This document shows positions 33,783 through 42,149 of a DNA stretch of 64,000 nucleotides, piece after piece. Made by a program: the position numbers and the translations under genes. Every line of letters begins with the position of its first letter. Within the stretch, counting starts at the first letter, position 1. The DNA comes from Syntrophopropionicum propionicicum_A. Its GTDB lineage: Bacteria > Bacillota > Desulfotomaculia > Desulfotomaculales > Pelotomaculaceae. The notes below the pieces were generated by a model. That model made no database searches and was not told the origin of the DNA. It saw only the letters and a program-made list of their open reading frames with translations. The stretch is taken from the NCBI RefSeq assembly GCF_048984525.1, contig NZ_JBMGJC010000013.1, forward strand, positions 1 to 64,000, read 5' to 3'.

Positions 33783-34412
33783 GTGAACAGGATATTGATT
33801 GTAGATGACCAGGAACTGATTAGAGAGAGCCTGTCCATTGTATTAGGTATGGAAGAAGACATCGAAGTGGCCGGCATGGCTCCGAACGGGCAAATCGCGG
33901 TAGAGCTGTGCGAGAAGCTGCAGCCTGATGTGGTTTTAATGGATATCCACATGCCGGTAATGGACGGGATCCTTGCCACGCGAAAGATTAAAAACAGCTG
34001 GCCGCAGGTGCGCGTGATAATTCTGACCACCTTCCAGGAGCTGGACTATGTAGTGGAAGCGCTGGATATCGGGGCTGAAGGATACCTGCTGAAAGCCATT
34101 CACCCCAAAGACCTGGCCGCGGGCATCCGGCTGGTCAACCGGGGAGGCACCCTGATTTCCCAGGAGATGGCCAGGATGCTGGCCAGTCAGTTAAAACAAA
34201 CCGAGCCAAAAATTTTGAAGCACGGGTTAAGTGAGCGTGAACAGCAGGTACTGGAGTGCCTTTCGCAGGGATTGAGCAACCGGGAAACCGCGGAGAAGCT
34301 GTTTTTATCCGAGGGGACTGTAAAAAACTACATCTCCAGTATTTACAGCAAGCTGGAAGTCCGGGACCGCCTGCAGGCAGTTAAAAAAGCCAGGGACGAA
34401 GGTATTGTATAA
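33783..34412 (+). CDS. NarL/FixJ-family response regulator
   Basis: A 209-residue regulator. The receiver domain (1-120) has D8/D9, the phosphoacceptor D54 in VVLMDIHMPVMDG, and K104-type lysine in GYLLKA. The LuxR-type helix-turn-helix domain (about 145-205) reads LSEREQQVLECLSQGLSNRE then LSEGTVKNYISSIYSKL. The start is GTG 33783 with TAGGAGGTAAGCC upstream. It is the cognate partner of the preceding kinase and may bind the GTCATRTK motifs upstream of the operon and control the next gene. Confidence 0.93.
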   Translation: MNRILIVDDQELIRESLSIVLGMEEDIEVAGMAPNGQIAVELCEKLQPDVVLMDIHMPVMDGILATRKIKNSWPQVRVIILTTFQELDYVVEALDIGAEGYLLKAIHPKDLAAGIRLVNRGGTLISQEMARMLASQLKQTEPKILKHGLSEREQQVLECLSQGLSNRETAEKLFLSEGTVKNYISSIYSKLEVRDRLQAVKKARDEGIV

Positions 34413-34451
34413 GCAGGCTGACAGGAAGACGCAAAAAAGGAGTGACATTAA

Positions 34452-35036
34452 TTGAGCCCTTCAGCCAGGAAAGCAATAGCGACTGTAATTCTGGCAGCTA
34501 TCTCTATATTTTTGGGAATAACCAGGCTGGGTTTTATTCCGGTTCCCAATGTTGCCGGAGACGCGACTATAATGCACGTGCCGGCAATCCTCGGAGGTGT
34601 TTTGCAAGGCCCGGTGGTGGGTATCCTGGTTGGCGCGTTTTTCGGTTTATTTAGTCTCCTGAATGCCGGCAACCCTATATTTGCAGATCCGCTTGTATCA
34701 ATTGTCCCCAGGCTGTTCATCGGCCTGGCGGCCTACCTCGCTTTTGCCTGCTTTAAACGGGTCAGCCTGTACCTGGCCTGGATCGCCGCGGGCCTTTTCG
34801 GCACCCTGACCAACACCATACTTGTTTTGTCTCTGGCCATCTTCAGGGGATATATTACACCGGACGTTGTAGTCACCATCATTCCCCAGGCCATCGCGGA
34901 GATGGTTATCGCCATTGTGTTGACCATCGCCATTGCCCGGGGGATCGAGCTTTACCAAAGCGGAAAAGACTCCTGGTACGCCGGCAGGGATGATGGTGAT
35001 ATATTGGATCGTGAATACGATAATAAAATGCAATAA
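34452..35036 (+). CDS. ECF transporter S component (substrate-binding membrane subunit)
   Basis: A 194-residue integral membrane protein with about five or six helices. The start is TTG 34452, 6 bases after AAAAAAGGAGTGACATTAA. The early motif FIPVPNVAGDATIMHVPAIL with GVLQGPVVGILVGAFFG and DPLVSIVPRLFIG is typical of energy-coupling factor S components for vitamins or pyrimidine/pantothenate-like compounds. The substrate cannot be told, and no EcfAAT module is adjacent, so it would share one encoded elsewhere. It is 39 bp after the response regulator on the same strand and may be its target. REP-like repeats follow the stop. Confidence 0.82.
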   Translation: MSPSARKAIATVILAAISIFLGITRLGFIPVPNVAGDATIMHVPAILGGVLQGPVVGILVGAFFGLFSLLNAGNPIFADPLVSIVPRLFIGLAAYLAFACFKRVSLYLAWIAAGLFGTLTNTILVLSLAIFRGYITPDVVVTIIPQAIAEMVIAIVLTIAIARGIELYQSGKDSWYAGRDDGDILDREYDNKMQ

Positions 35037-35048
35037 AATTTACACCAG

Positions 35049-35118
35049 TGCGACAGTGAAGAACCGTCCCCGTGACACGGTCTACAATGCGACAGCAAGA
35101 ACCGTCCCCCCCTGTCGC
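35049..35118. repeat. Two tandem REP-like elements
   Basis: Copy one (35051-35078) and copy two (35089-35118) both contain the AAGAACCGTCCCC core. Copy two has perfect GCGACAG/CTGTCGC arms. They follow the ECF gene by about 13 bp and precede the GC-rich hairpin at 35134. Confidence 0.65.
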
Positions 35119-35133
35119 TGTCCCGAAAGTCAG

Positions 35134-35161
35134 AAGCCCCGCGCTTTATCGCGCGGGGCTT
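35134..35161. terminator. GC-rich hairpin downstream of the beta-helix gene
   Basis: AAGCCCCGCGC pairs perfectly with GCGCGGGGCTT around TTTATC. On the minus strand it follows the beta-helix gene stop by 24 bp and continues into CTGACTTTC, so it probably ends that transcript. A related hairpin occurs at 37882-37905 on the other side of the gene. Confidence 0.6.
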
Positions 35162-35185
35162 CCTCAACTTCTTCAATATACTTTT

Positions 35186-37690
35186 TTACAGCTTGTTTCC
35201 GGTCAGGACCGTGCCGGTGCCGGCATTCCTGATGCCGCCTGACACACCCGCGCCGACAAGGTCGTTATAGAGTATCTGGTTGTTGTCATCGGTGCTGACG
35301 GCAATATTCACGCCGTAGCGGGACTTATTGGCCAGAGTGCCCATCCGGCAGACGTTTTCCTGCACTATGTTGCTGTCGGAGTTGTACTCCAGGCAGATGT
35401 TGTCGTAAGCGTTGTTACCGGCCTGGCCGTTGGCGGTCAGGGTATTTTTAGAGATGGTGCAGTTGCGGGACTGCAGCACCCTGATCCCGTGCCACTTGTT
35501 CTCAACTATCTGGTTTCCTCTCACGGTAACGTTATTCGTGTTGTTGACCCAGAGACCATAAGTCCCGTTCCCCTTCAGCGTATTTCCTTCCACCAGAGTA
35601 TAAGGGGATACGTCAACCTTGATGCCTGTCCTGCCGTTGTTGTAGGAGGTGCAGTTGGTGATGGTAATGTTGTTTTGCGTGGCAAAACCGCCGTAAGCCA
35701 GGATACCGTCTCCGGCGTTATTGTAAGCGGTACAGTTGTCCACTTTAATGTCGCTGACGGTTTCACCCGTATTAACCTCTATGTCTATACCCGACTGGGG
35801 CTCGGTTCCTTTGGTGTTGCGCAGGGTGCAGCCCTGCACCAGGGCTCCCTTGCAGGAGACTATGGAAATGCCCTGCCTGCGGTTGCCGTCGCAGATGCTG
35901 TTCAGGATCTGGATGTTTTCACTGGTATAGCTGCCTTTCCCTACATAAATGCCGTCTCCCCAGCAGTCCTTGACAGTGACGTTCTTAACAACGATGTTCT
36001 TTCCGCCTCTAATGCCAATGCCGTTGCCCCACTCGCCCGAGGTGCCGCTGTGGCTGTAGCGCTCTCCCAGGATAGTGCCGCCTTCAACGGTGACATTTGA
36101 TTTGTCGTAAATATTGAACACGTTGTAGGAACCTGCGCTGTTGGGCTTGGCCTTGAGCACGGCGTTAGCCGAAAGGGTAATTTTCTGGTTATTAACCGGC
36201 TTCAACCCCACTACCGCGTCCACCAGGTAGGTGCCGTCCGGTATATAGACGTTGCTGCCGGAGCTCAGCGCTTTTTGAATGGCCGCGGTATCGTCCGCTG
36301 TGCCGTTGCCCTGGGCGTAATAAGGAGCGGACTTGACAGATACAGATCCATCAGTTGGCGTAGTGCCGGGCTCTGTACCCGGGTCAGTACCGGGGTCTGT
36401 TCCTGGATCGGTGCCCGGATCTGTGCCGGGGTCAGTACCAGGATCGGTTCCTGGATCGGTACCGGGGTCTGTTCCAGGATCAGTACCAGGATCGGTTCCT
36501 GGATCTGTTCCAGGATCAGTGCCTGGATCTGTTCCAGGATCTGTTCCAGGATCTGTTCCAGGATCAGTGCCTGGATCTGTTCCAGGATCAGTGCCTGGAT
36601 CTGTTCCAGGATCTGTTCCAGGATCAGTGCCTGGATCGGTGCCCGGATCTGTGCCGGGGTCAGGAACAGCAGTGAGCTTGTTTCCTGTCAGTACCGTACC
36701 GGTGCCTGCATTCCTCAGGTCGCCTGACACACCTGAGCCTACCAGGTCGTTGTATTTTAACTGGTTATTATCATTGGTGTTTACAGCAATATTCACGCCG
36801 TAGCGGGACTTATTTGCCAGCGTCCCCATCCGGCAGGTGTTTTCCTGTACTATGTTGCTGTCGGAGTTGTATTCCAGGCTGATGTTGTCGTAAGCATTAT
36901 TCCGGGCCTGGCCGTTTGCGGTCAGGGTGTTTTTAGCTATGGTGCAGTTGCGGGACTGCAGCACTCTAATCCCGTGCCACTTGTTTTCAATTATCTGGTT
37001 TCCCCTCACGGTAACATTATCCGTGTTGTTGACCCAGACTCCGTAAGTCCCATTCGCCTTAAGCGTATTTCCTTCCACCAGAGTATAAGGGGACATGTCC
37101 ACTTTAATTCCGTTGCTGCGGTTGCCGTTGGAGACGGAGTTCAGGACCTGAACATTCTGGCTGCTTTTGCTGCTCTTACCCACGTAAATGCCGTCTCCCC
37201 AGCAGTCCTTGACAGTTACGTACTTAATAACGATGTTGCTGCCGCCTCTAATCCCTATCCCATAGCCCCATTCGCCCGAGGTGCCGGTGTGGCTGTAGCG
37301 CTCTCCCTGGATGGTGCCGCCTTCAATCCTGACATTCTCCCTGTCATAAATGTTAAAGATGCTGTAGTTGCTGGAACTGTTGGGCTTGGCCTTGATCACG
37401 GCTTTAGAAGAAAGATAAATCTTCTGGTTGCTGACCGGCTTCAACCCCTTTACCGCGTCCACCAGGTAGGTGCCGTCCGGAAAATAAATGTTTTTGCCGG
37501 AGCTCAGCGCTTTTTGAATAGCCGCGGTATCATCTGTTCTACCGTTGCCCGTAGCTTTATAAGGCGTTGATGTGACGGAAACATATTGATCTGCCGCGTA
37601 AATGTCTGCGGCATCAACCAGGGTCAGGCCGGTCAGCATCGCTGCCACCATGGCCACCAAAAGGATCATACTGGTAATCCGCTTATACAT
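35186..37690 (-). CDS. Secreted two-domain right-handed beta-helix protein with Asp-Pro-Gly-Thr linker
   Basis: From ATG 37690, behind AAGGAGGATG, it has 834 residues. A signal peptide (MYKRITSMILLVAMVAAMLT) leads into a pectate-lyase-like beta-helix domain (about 33-341), a linker of some 25 DPGT-type units (about 342-441), and a second beta-helix domain (about 450-834). Each domain opens with a TDDTAAIQKALSSG and PDGTYLVDAV N-cap and ends GTVLTGNKL. Domain 1 lacks about 82 residues that domain 2 has between GNR and GIKVD, so it is an internal-deletion version. No catalytic site can be proven; it may bind or cleave surface polysaccharide. The linker is coded by a 12-nt tandem repeat. Confidence 0.9.
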   Translation of the reverse strand: MYKRITSMILLVAMVAAMLTGLTLVDAADIYAADQYVSVTSTPYKATGNGRTDDTAAIQKALSSGKNIYFPDGTYLVDAVKGLKPVSNQKIYLSSKAVIKAKPNSSSNYSIFNIYDRENVRIEGGTIQGERYSHTGTSGEWGYGIGIRGGSNIVIKYVTVKDCWGDGIYVGKSSKSSQNVQVLNSVSNGNRSNGIKVDMSPYTLVEGNTLKANGTYGVWVNNTDNVTVRGNQIIENKWHGIRVLQSRNCTIAKNTLTANGQARNNAYDNISLEYNSDSNIVQENTCRMGTLANKSRYGVNIAVNTNDNNQLKYNDLVGSGVSGDLRNAGTGTVLTGNKLTAVPDPGTDPGTDPGTDPGTDPGTDPGTDPGTDPGTDPGTDPGTDPGTDPGTDPGTDPGTDPGTDPGTDPGTDPGTDPGTDPGTDPGTDPGTDPGTDPGTEPGTTPTDGSVSVKSAPYYAQGNGTADDTAAIQKALSSGSNVYIPDGTYLVDAVVGLKPVNNQKITLSANAVLKAKPNSAGSYNVFNIYDKSNVTVEGGTILGERYSHSGTSGEWGNGIGIRGGKNIVVKNVTVKDCWGDGIYVGKGSYTSENIQILNSICDGNRRQGISIVSCKGALVQGCTLRNTKGTEPQSGIDIEVNTGETVSDIKVDNCTAYNNAGDGILAYGGFATQNNITITNCTSYNNGRTGIKVDVSPYTLVEGNTLKGNGTYGLWVNNTNNVTVRGNQIVENKWHGIRVLQSRNCTISKNTLTANGQAGNNAYDNICLEYNSDSNIVQENVCRMGTLANKSRYGVNIAVSTDDNNQILYNDLVGAGVSGGIRNAGTGTVLTGNKL
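36367..36666. repeat. 12-nt tandem repeat, about 25 units
   Basis: Units of the type GGATCTGTTCCA (plus strand) repeat about 25 times without a phase change and code for DPGT on the minus strand. Units differ mainly at synonymous positions, as GGATCTGTTCC, GGATCAGTGCC and GGGTCAGTACC, which suggests age or selection for the peptide. The plus strand gives a spurious PGSV frame. Confidence 0.9.
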
Positions 37691-38066
37691 CCGGTAATCA
37701 TCCTCCTTGTTGAGTGCTTTTTCTGTCACGGGGAACCTGGTAACCGGAACCAATACGAATCTGTAACATGTCTTACCGATTTCGACTCATTTCGACAATT
37801 TAGGTATTGTCTCCTGTAGTTAATATCTGACAGTAACATCCTGATTTGGAATGAGTCGCAGCTTACAACCGGATAAAAAAAGCCCGGCGCTTTACAGCGC
37901 GGGGCGGATACCGCAATAAATCTTTGCAACAGTATTCGGGTAAAAAGCAATATTTGTCATAAATTTCAATTCTTTTTGGGTTTAATCTTTAATAAATTAC
38001 CAAAAATTATCATATTATTGATATGGATCTTAAAATAATTACCTTTCGCTAAAAGGGGAGAGTAAT
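37691..38066. other. Divergent intergenic region, 376 bp
   Basis: It lies between the two beta-helix genes and must carry their divergent promoters. It holds the GC-rich hairpin at 37882-37905. AT-rich sequence (37980-38040) precedes the plus-strand gene. No riboswitch pattern was recognised. Confidence 0.5.
37871..37905 (-). terminator. GC-rich hairpin with minus-strand T-run
   Basis: Arms GCCC/GGGC and GCGC/GCGC with one G-G mismatch enclose TTTACA. Seven A precede it on plus, so it reads as a terminator on the minus strand. No minus-strand gene lies upstream. It resembles the hairpin at 35134-35161 and may instead mark one edge of a moved cassette. Confidence 0.45.
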
Positions 38067-39710
38067 ATGAAACTGCTAAAGACATGGCAGTCGGCAAAAA
38101 TGGCTGTTTTCAGCGTTGTGCTGATCCCTGCCTTATTTGTAGGCATTGCCGCCTGCGGTACAGTCCACAGGCCCGGGCTGTTGAGCTGGGCTGTAACACC
38201 AGACCAAAAAATTAGTTCTCCCGTTAATCCGGCCCCAAATGGCGAGATCCTGAAATCCCTGGAGGTCAGTGTCATGGAATTCGGCGTGAAAGGAGACGGG
38301 ATTACCGACAATGCAAAAGCCATCATGGCCGCCATAGATTATGTCAACAGCAGGGGCGGCGGGGTTGTCCGATTCCCCGCCGCCAAATACATGAGCAGAA
38401 GATTTGGTCTTTTTAACTGTCACAACGTAACGCTGCTGCTCGAGCCGGGCGCCGTCCTTCAGATGATCGACAGCCAGCCGGAGGAACTCTACCAGCCCTT
38501 TATCCGCATTACGGACGGTTCAACAAACTGCCATATCATCGCCTACAACGCGGAAATACGCCGCAATAAGGAACTGTACACCAGCGGCGAGCACAGGCAT
38601 GTCCTGAGCTTAAACCGCTGCGAAGGGTGCAGCGTCAAAGGCGGGAAAATATACGGTTCCGGCGGGGACGGCATCTACCTTGCCTATCCGGGAGCAGAGG
38701 GATACCCGCGCAGTATCCTGATCAAAGAGGTGTGGCTGGAAAACAACAGGCGCCAGGGCATCTCGGTAATATCCGGTACAGACATAAAAATTTACAATGT
38801 CAGGGTCAGCAATACCAGCGGTACAAAACCGGGAGCCGCCATCGACATAGAACCAAATGAAGGCCACTATATCTACTCGGTGGATATCCTGAACCTGGAA
38901 AGTATAGATAACCAGGGCGCGGCGCTTCAGATTTATCCCCGCTTCGGGGCTGTTGATATTGAAAGCCGGATCAGTGTATCGGGAATAAAAAGCGACGGCG
39001 ACCAGCATGTGCTGTTCATCGGCGGTTGCAGGGACAGGACCAAACCGATGAAAATTGATATCCGTGGCCTTGAGGGCAGCGGGCACCGTTCTTCCGGGAT
39101 AATTTTGAGGGAGATCGGGGGCGGTACATCATTTAACATCAGCGGCAGGATCAGGTCTGACAACAAACCGGCAATTGCCGTTGGGCACGACACAACCGAC
39201 GAACAGCTGATCAAGGGCAGCCCCGAGGCATATGTAGACCTGACAGTAGAAGGCAGCGGTTATACCATCTACAGTTATACATCATCTAAACACCTTTACA
39301 ACATGAGCAAGAACATGTTTTTTAAAATTCGCAACAACGGTACGGGCCGGATTGCCAATTTCGGCAATTTCTTTGCAAAGGTGGATACAGACGTGGTTTC
39401 ATACAATGATAAAAAACGGGACAGCATACTCGGACCGTGGGATACCATGCAGGGGACCAGGATTGTACGCAGTATTGGCGAGGTGCTCCTGACCCTGGAC
39501 GATTCCAAGTACAGGCCCGGTTCAATTGTCAAAGCAGCCGTGGAGAGCGACCAGACCCTGATTATCAAGGCATCCGGCAGTGGAAAATTCCTTCCCTTCG
39601 ATTCCGATACGGTTCAGTCCAGCTGGAGGGGTTCACTTATAACTTTACAGAAGCTGGAGTCCAATGACTGGAGTGTCGTTGAATACAGCGGTCTCTGGGA
39701 CAGAGGGTGA
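38067..39710 (+). CDS. Right-handed beta-helix lipoprotein (pectate-lyase/GH28-like fold)
   Basis: A 547-residue protein with a lipoprotein signal; the predicted lipid-bearing Cys is C30 in VGIAAC. Residues 68-110 have the pectate-lyase superfamily N-cap (VMEFGVKGDGITDNAKAIMA then GGGVVRFPAAKY). Parallel beta-helix coils run to about 440, including GDGIYLAYPGAEG and NNRRQGISVI. The last 100 residues form a separate C-terminal region. It is a surface protein that may act on or bind exopolysaccharide. It differs from the two-domain neighbour and has no linker repeat. ATG follows AAAAGGGGAG. A terminator follows at 39761. Confidence 0.85.
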   Translation: MKLLKTWQSAKMAVFSVVLIPALFVGIAACGTVHRPGLLSWAVTPDQKISSPVNPAPNGEILKSLEVSVMEFGVKGDGITDNAKAIMAAIDYVNSRGGGVVRFPAAKYMSRRFGLFNCHNVTLLLEPGAVLQMIDSQPEELYQPFIRITDGSTNCHIIAYNAEIRRNKELYTSGEHRHVLSLNRCEGCSVKGGKIYGSGGDGIYLAYPGAEGYPRSILIKEVWLENNRRQGISVISGTDIKIYNVRVSNTSGTKPGAAIDIEPNEGHYIYSVDILNLESIDNQGAALQIYPRFGAVDIESRISVSGIKSDGDQHVLFIGGCRDRTKPMKIDIRGLEGSGHRSSGIILREIGGGTSFNISGRIRSDNKPAIAVGHDTTDEQLIKGSPEAYVDLTVEGSGYTIYSYTSSKHLYNMSKNMFFKIRNNGTGRIANFGNFFAKVDTDVVSYNDKKRDSILGPWDTMQGTRIVRSIGEVLLTLDDSKYRPGSIVKAAVESDQTLIIKASGSGKFLPFDSDTVQSSWRGSLITLQKLESNDWSVVEYSGLWDRG

Positions 39711-39760
39711 GCCAACCGGACCTGTTAAGCACATTATAAAAAGTATTACAAAATATGAAG

Positions 39761-39804
39761 CGCCCCCTGAAGCAGACTGGCTGCATAGGGGGCGTTGTTT
39801 TGTT
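39761..39804. terminator. Bidirectional terminator between convergent genes
   Basis: CGCCCCCT (39761-39768) pairs with AGGGGGCG (39787-39794), with an inner CAG/CTG pairing. TTGTTTTGTT follows on plus, and the minus strand runs into CTTCATATTTT. It lies between the beta-helix lipoprotein and the minus-strand glycosyltransferase. Confidence 0.75.
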
Positions 39805-39817
39805 ACTCAACAGGATA

Positions 39818-40942
39818 TTACATGACTTTTCTTTTTATAAGCTCATAATACAATTCTTCCCACCTGTCCGTCATCCGGTCCAGGCTGTAATGTTCCTCCA
39901 CATATTCCCTCCCGGCCAGCCCCATCTCCTGACGGCCCTCATCTGTAAGCTCCATTAGCCTGATCATGGCCGCCGCCAATTTTTCAGGGTCTTTTGGCGG
40001 GGCCAGGATCCCTGTCGTACCATCAACGACTACCTCGGAATTCCCGCCCACATCGGTCGCTACAACCGGCAGGCGGCAGGAGGCGGCCTCCAGCAGGACC
40101 AGCGGCATGCCTTCCCATGAGGACGACATCAGGTAAGCGTCCGCCGCGCTCATCAAGGCCGGGATATCGCTCCGCACGCCCAGAAACCGCACCTGGCCTG
40201 ATAACCCAAGTTCCTCAGCCAGATCTTCCGCCTGCCTCCTCAAGCCGCCCTCTCCAACCAGCAGCAGGAGCGTGTCGCCACGGGCCTGCCTGGTCCGCTG
40301 GTACGCTCTGATCATATTGGCATGGTCCTTGGCCTCAGCGAACCGGCCCACTGCCAGCCAGATAAAAGAGTCCCCCGCGTTTAACTGATCGCGAAGTTCC
40401 ATCCTGGCCGTCTCGCTGCAGGAATAACGCACTGTATCGACACCGTTTGGTATGACCTTGAGCCTGTCCCTGGAAATGGCTCCCACCCGGACCATGCGCT
40501 CCCCTGATTTCCGGCTGATGATGGTGGTAACATCAGACAGGGTGGCTGTGTACCGGTTGGCCAACTCCCGCCAGCGTGCTCCCTCATACATATTATGAAT
40601 CGTTGAAATAAGTACAGCAATGCCTGCCGGCTTACGCGAGATCCTGCCCAGCAGGTTGGCGTGAAACATGTGGCAGTGCACCACGTCGGGGCGCCTGGAG
40701 CGCAGCAGGCGGAGCAATTTGAACAGTGCTGCCGGATTAGGGATACCCCTTTTCATATCCAGGGACTCAACCATAATGCCCTCGCTCCGCAGCTCTTCTT
40801 CAAATGCCTGGGGCGGCATCATGGAAATTACCCTCACCTGCCAACCACGGGCCTGCAGACCGGAAGCCAGCCGCACCACCAGCAGTTCAGCTCCTCCAAA
40901 TGCTAAATCGGTAATAAGAAAGTCAATTTTTTTACCAGCCAT
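39818..40942 (-). CDS. Glycosyltransferase family 4 (GT-B)
   Basis: A 374-residue GT-B glycosyltransferase starting at ATG 40942, behind AAGGAGGAGTTTC; the in-frame TTG 40966 lies upstream of that ribosome binding site. The N-terminal FGGAELLVVRLASGL is the acceptor-binding glycine-rich loop, and the C-terminal half has GRFAEAKDH and SSWEGMPLVLLEAASCRLP, with the E-x7-E nucleotide-sugar site. It is the last gene of a five-gene minus-strand cluster (45494 to 39818) for surface polysaccharide. Its start lies five bases after the stop of the ligase gene. Donor and acceptor are unknown. Confidence 0.9.
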   Translation of the reverse strand: MAGKKIDFLITDLAFGGAELLVVRLASGLQARGWQVRVISMMPPQAFEEELRSEGIMVESLDMKRGIPNPAALFKLLRLLRSRRPDVVHCHMFHANLLGRISRKPAGIAVLISTIHNMYEGARWRELANRYTATLSDVTTIISRKSGERMVRVGAISRDRLKVIPNGVDTVRYSCSETARMELRDQLNAGDSFIWLAVGRFAEAKDHANMIRAYQRTRQARGDTLLLLVGEGGLRRQAEDLAEELGLSGQVRFLGVRSDIPALMSAADAYLMSSSWEGMPLVLLEAASCRLPVVATDVGGNSEVVVDGTTGILAPPKDPEKLAAAMIRLMELTDEGRQEMGLAGREYVEEHYSLDRMTDRWEELYYELIKRKVM

Positions 40943-40946
40943 TATA

Positions 40947-42146
40947 TTAAGAAACTCCTCCTTCAAGCATGTGCTGTTCCATCCCGCTCTCCTCCCTGTT
41001 TTCAGAGAGTAGTATGCTGGAACTTGCCACTACAAGGGTCATAAAAAGCCACAACGGTTTGCGGTATTCCCAGGTCAGCGCGGAAGCGCCCAGTACTATG
41101 ACCGCTATTACAGCCAGCCACATGGCCCGCTGCATAAGGTCGTGCCGGTTGGCGGACCGCAGGGCGGACAAAAGTACCCCCAGGAAAAGGCACAGTCCGA
41201 TTATCCCGCACTCTACAAGCACAGACAGGAAGGAGTTGTGCGCCACCACTTCCCTGCCCAGCACAGGCTGTACCACGTAGGGATAAGCGCCTCCCCCGGC
41301 GCCCCACAGGGGTGAGTCATGGTAAACCCGCAGCCCCGCCTCCCAGATCAGTGTCCTTGAATTAAGGTTTCCCTGCGTTACCTCATTAGTTGTCGACGCC
41401 AGCCGCTCCAAAGAATAAGCCGGTACAATCGAATATATAAGCCAGGCTGAGCACAGCAGCGCGGTGATTACCGCCACCCGCCGGGAGAGGTCCAGTTTCC
41501 TCAATGACCATAGCATGAAAAAAATACTCGGGATCAGGGCCAGGGAAGCGTCCCTTGAAGCAGTAAGCAGGACTCCAAAAACAGCCAGAGGTATGTAGGC
41601 ATAATTCAGCCAGGCAAGAGCCCTGTGCCGGCCTGGCTGAACGAAAGCCAGGTACCACGCCAGGGGGATGCCGATAGCGATAATGACACCGATATCGTTC
41701 GGATCAAATCCGGCGGCCGCAAACCGGCCGAACCCGACTTCCTGATTAAGCAAAAAGTTATAGATAATGCTGCCCACCGATACGCAGGCGCCAAAGATGT
41801 AAGCCTGGAGGACTGAGCGAATGGCCGGCGCGGTCCTGTTGAGGTCCCAGATGATAAAAGTGAGCATTCCCAGCTGAATAAATGTCATCGCCCTTTTTAT
41901 GGTGGCGTCGGGGTCAACGCTCCAGAAAAGCCCCGCCGCGTTCCAAAGGACAAAGGCTCCGACAAACACGTGAAATAAATGAGGCCGCCGCACCCTGCAC
42001 GAAAATAATGTACATGTAAACCAGGCAACAAATAAAAACAGTCCGAGGAAACGGCTGATTGTTCCCAGGCCTTCAAAAGTCACAGCGTTTTCCCATGGAA
42101 TAACAAAAACGAGTATAAGCAGCAGCCAGAATGACAGATTTCGCAT
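40947..42146 (-). CDS. O-antigen ligase/polymerase family membrane protein
   Basis: A 399-residue membrane protein with about ten to twelve helices and a large extracytoplasmic loop. The Wzy/WaaL family signature lies around the loop (NSRTLIWEAGLRVYHDSPLW then GAGGGAYPYV and AHNSFLSVLVECG), with the typical conserved His of AHN. It should join or polymerise lipid-linked oligosaccharides on the outer membrane face. ATG 42146 has GGGGGGTAAG upstream and lies three bases after the stop of the preceding glycosyltransferase, which indicates one transcript. Confidence 0.9.
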   Translation of the reverse strand: MRNLSFWLLLILVFVIPWENAVTFEGLGTISRFLGLFLFVAWFTCTLFSCRVRRPHLFHVFVGAFVLWNAAGLFWSVDPDATIKRAMTFIQLGMLTFIIWDLNRTAPAIRSVLQAYIFGACVSVGSIIYNFLLNQEVGFGRFAAAGFDPNDIGVIIAIGIPLAWYLAFVQPGRHRALAWLNYAYIPLAVFGVLLTASRDASLALIPSIFFMLWSLRKLDLSRRVAVITALLCSAWLIYSIVPAYSLERLASTTNEVTQGNLNSRTLIWEAGLRVYHDSPLWGAGGGAYPYVVQPVLGREVVAHNSFLSVLVECGIIGLCLFLGVLLSALRSANRHDLMQRAMWLAVIAVIVLGASALTWEYRKPLWLFMTLVVASSSILLSENREESGMEQHMLEGGVS

Positions 42147-42149
42147 CTC

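Noticed and set aside
34413..34451. Riboswitch upstream of the ECF S component
   Set aside because: The gap is only 39 bp and contains just a ribosome binding site.
36367..36666. Possible CRISPR array
   Set aside because: The unit is 12 nt with no spacers and encodes a peptide linker, so it is a coding tandem repeat.
36333..36803. A 156-codon plus-strand frame of repeated Pro-Gly-Ser-Val, and another of Ile-Cys-Ser-Arg type at 36275-36727
   Set aside because: Both are readings of the opposite strand of the 12-nt repeat, which keeps all frames open. The minus-strand frame has signal peptide, beta-helix domains and a ribosome binding site.
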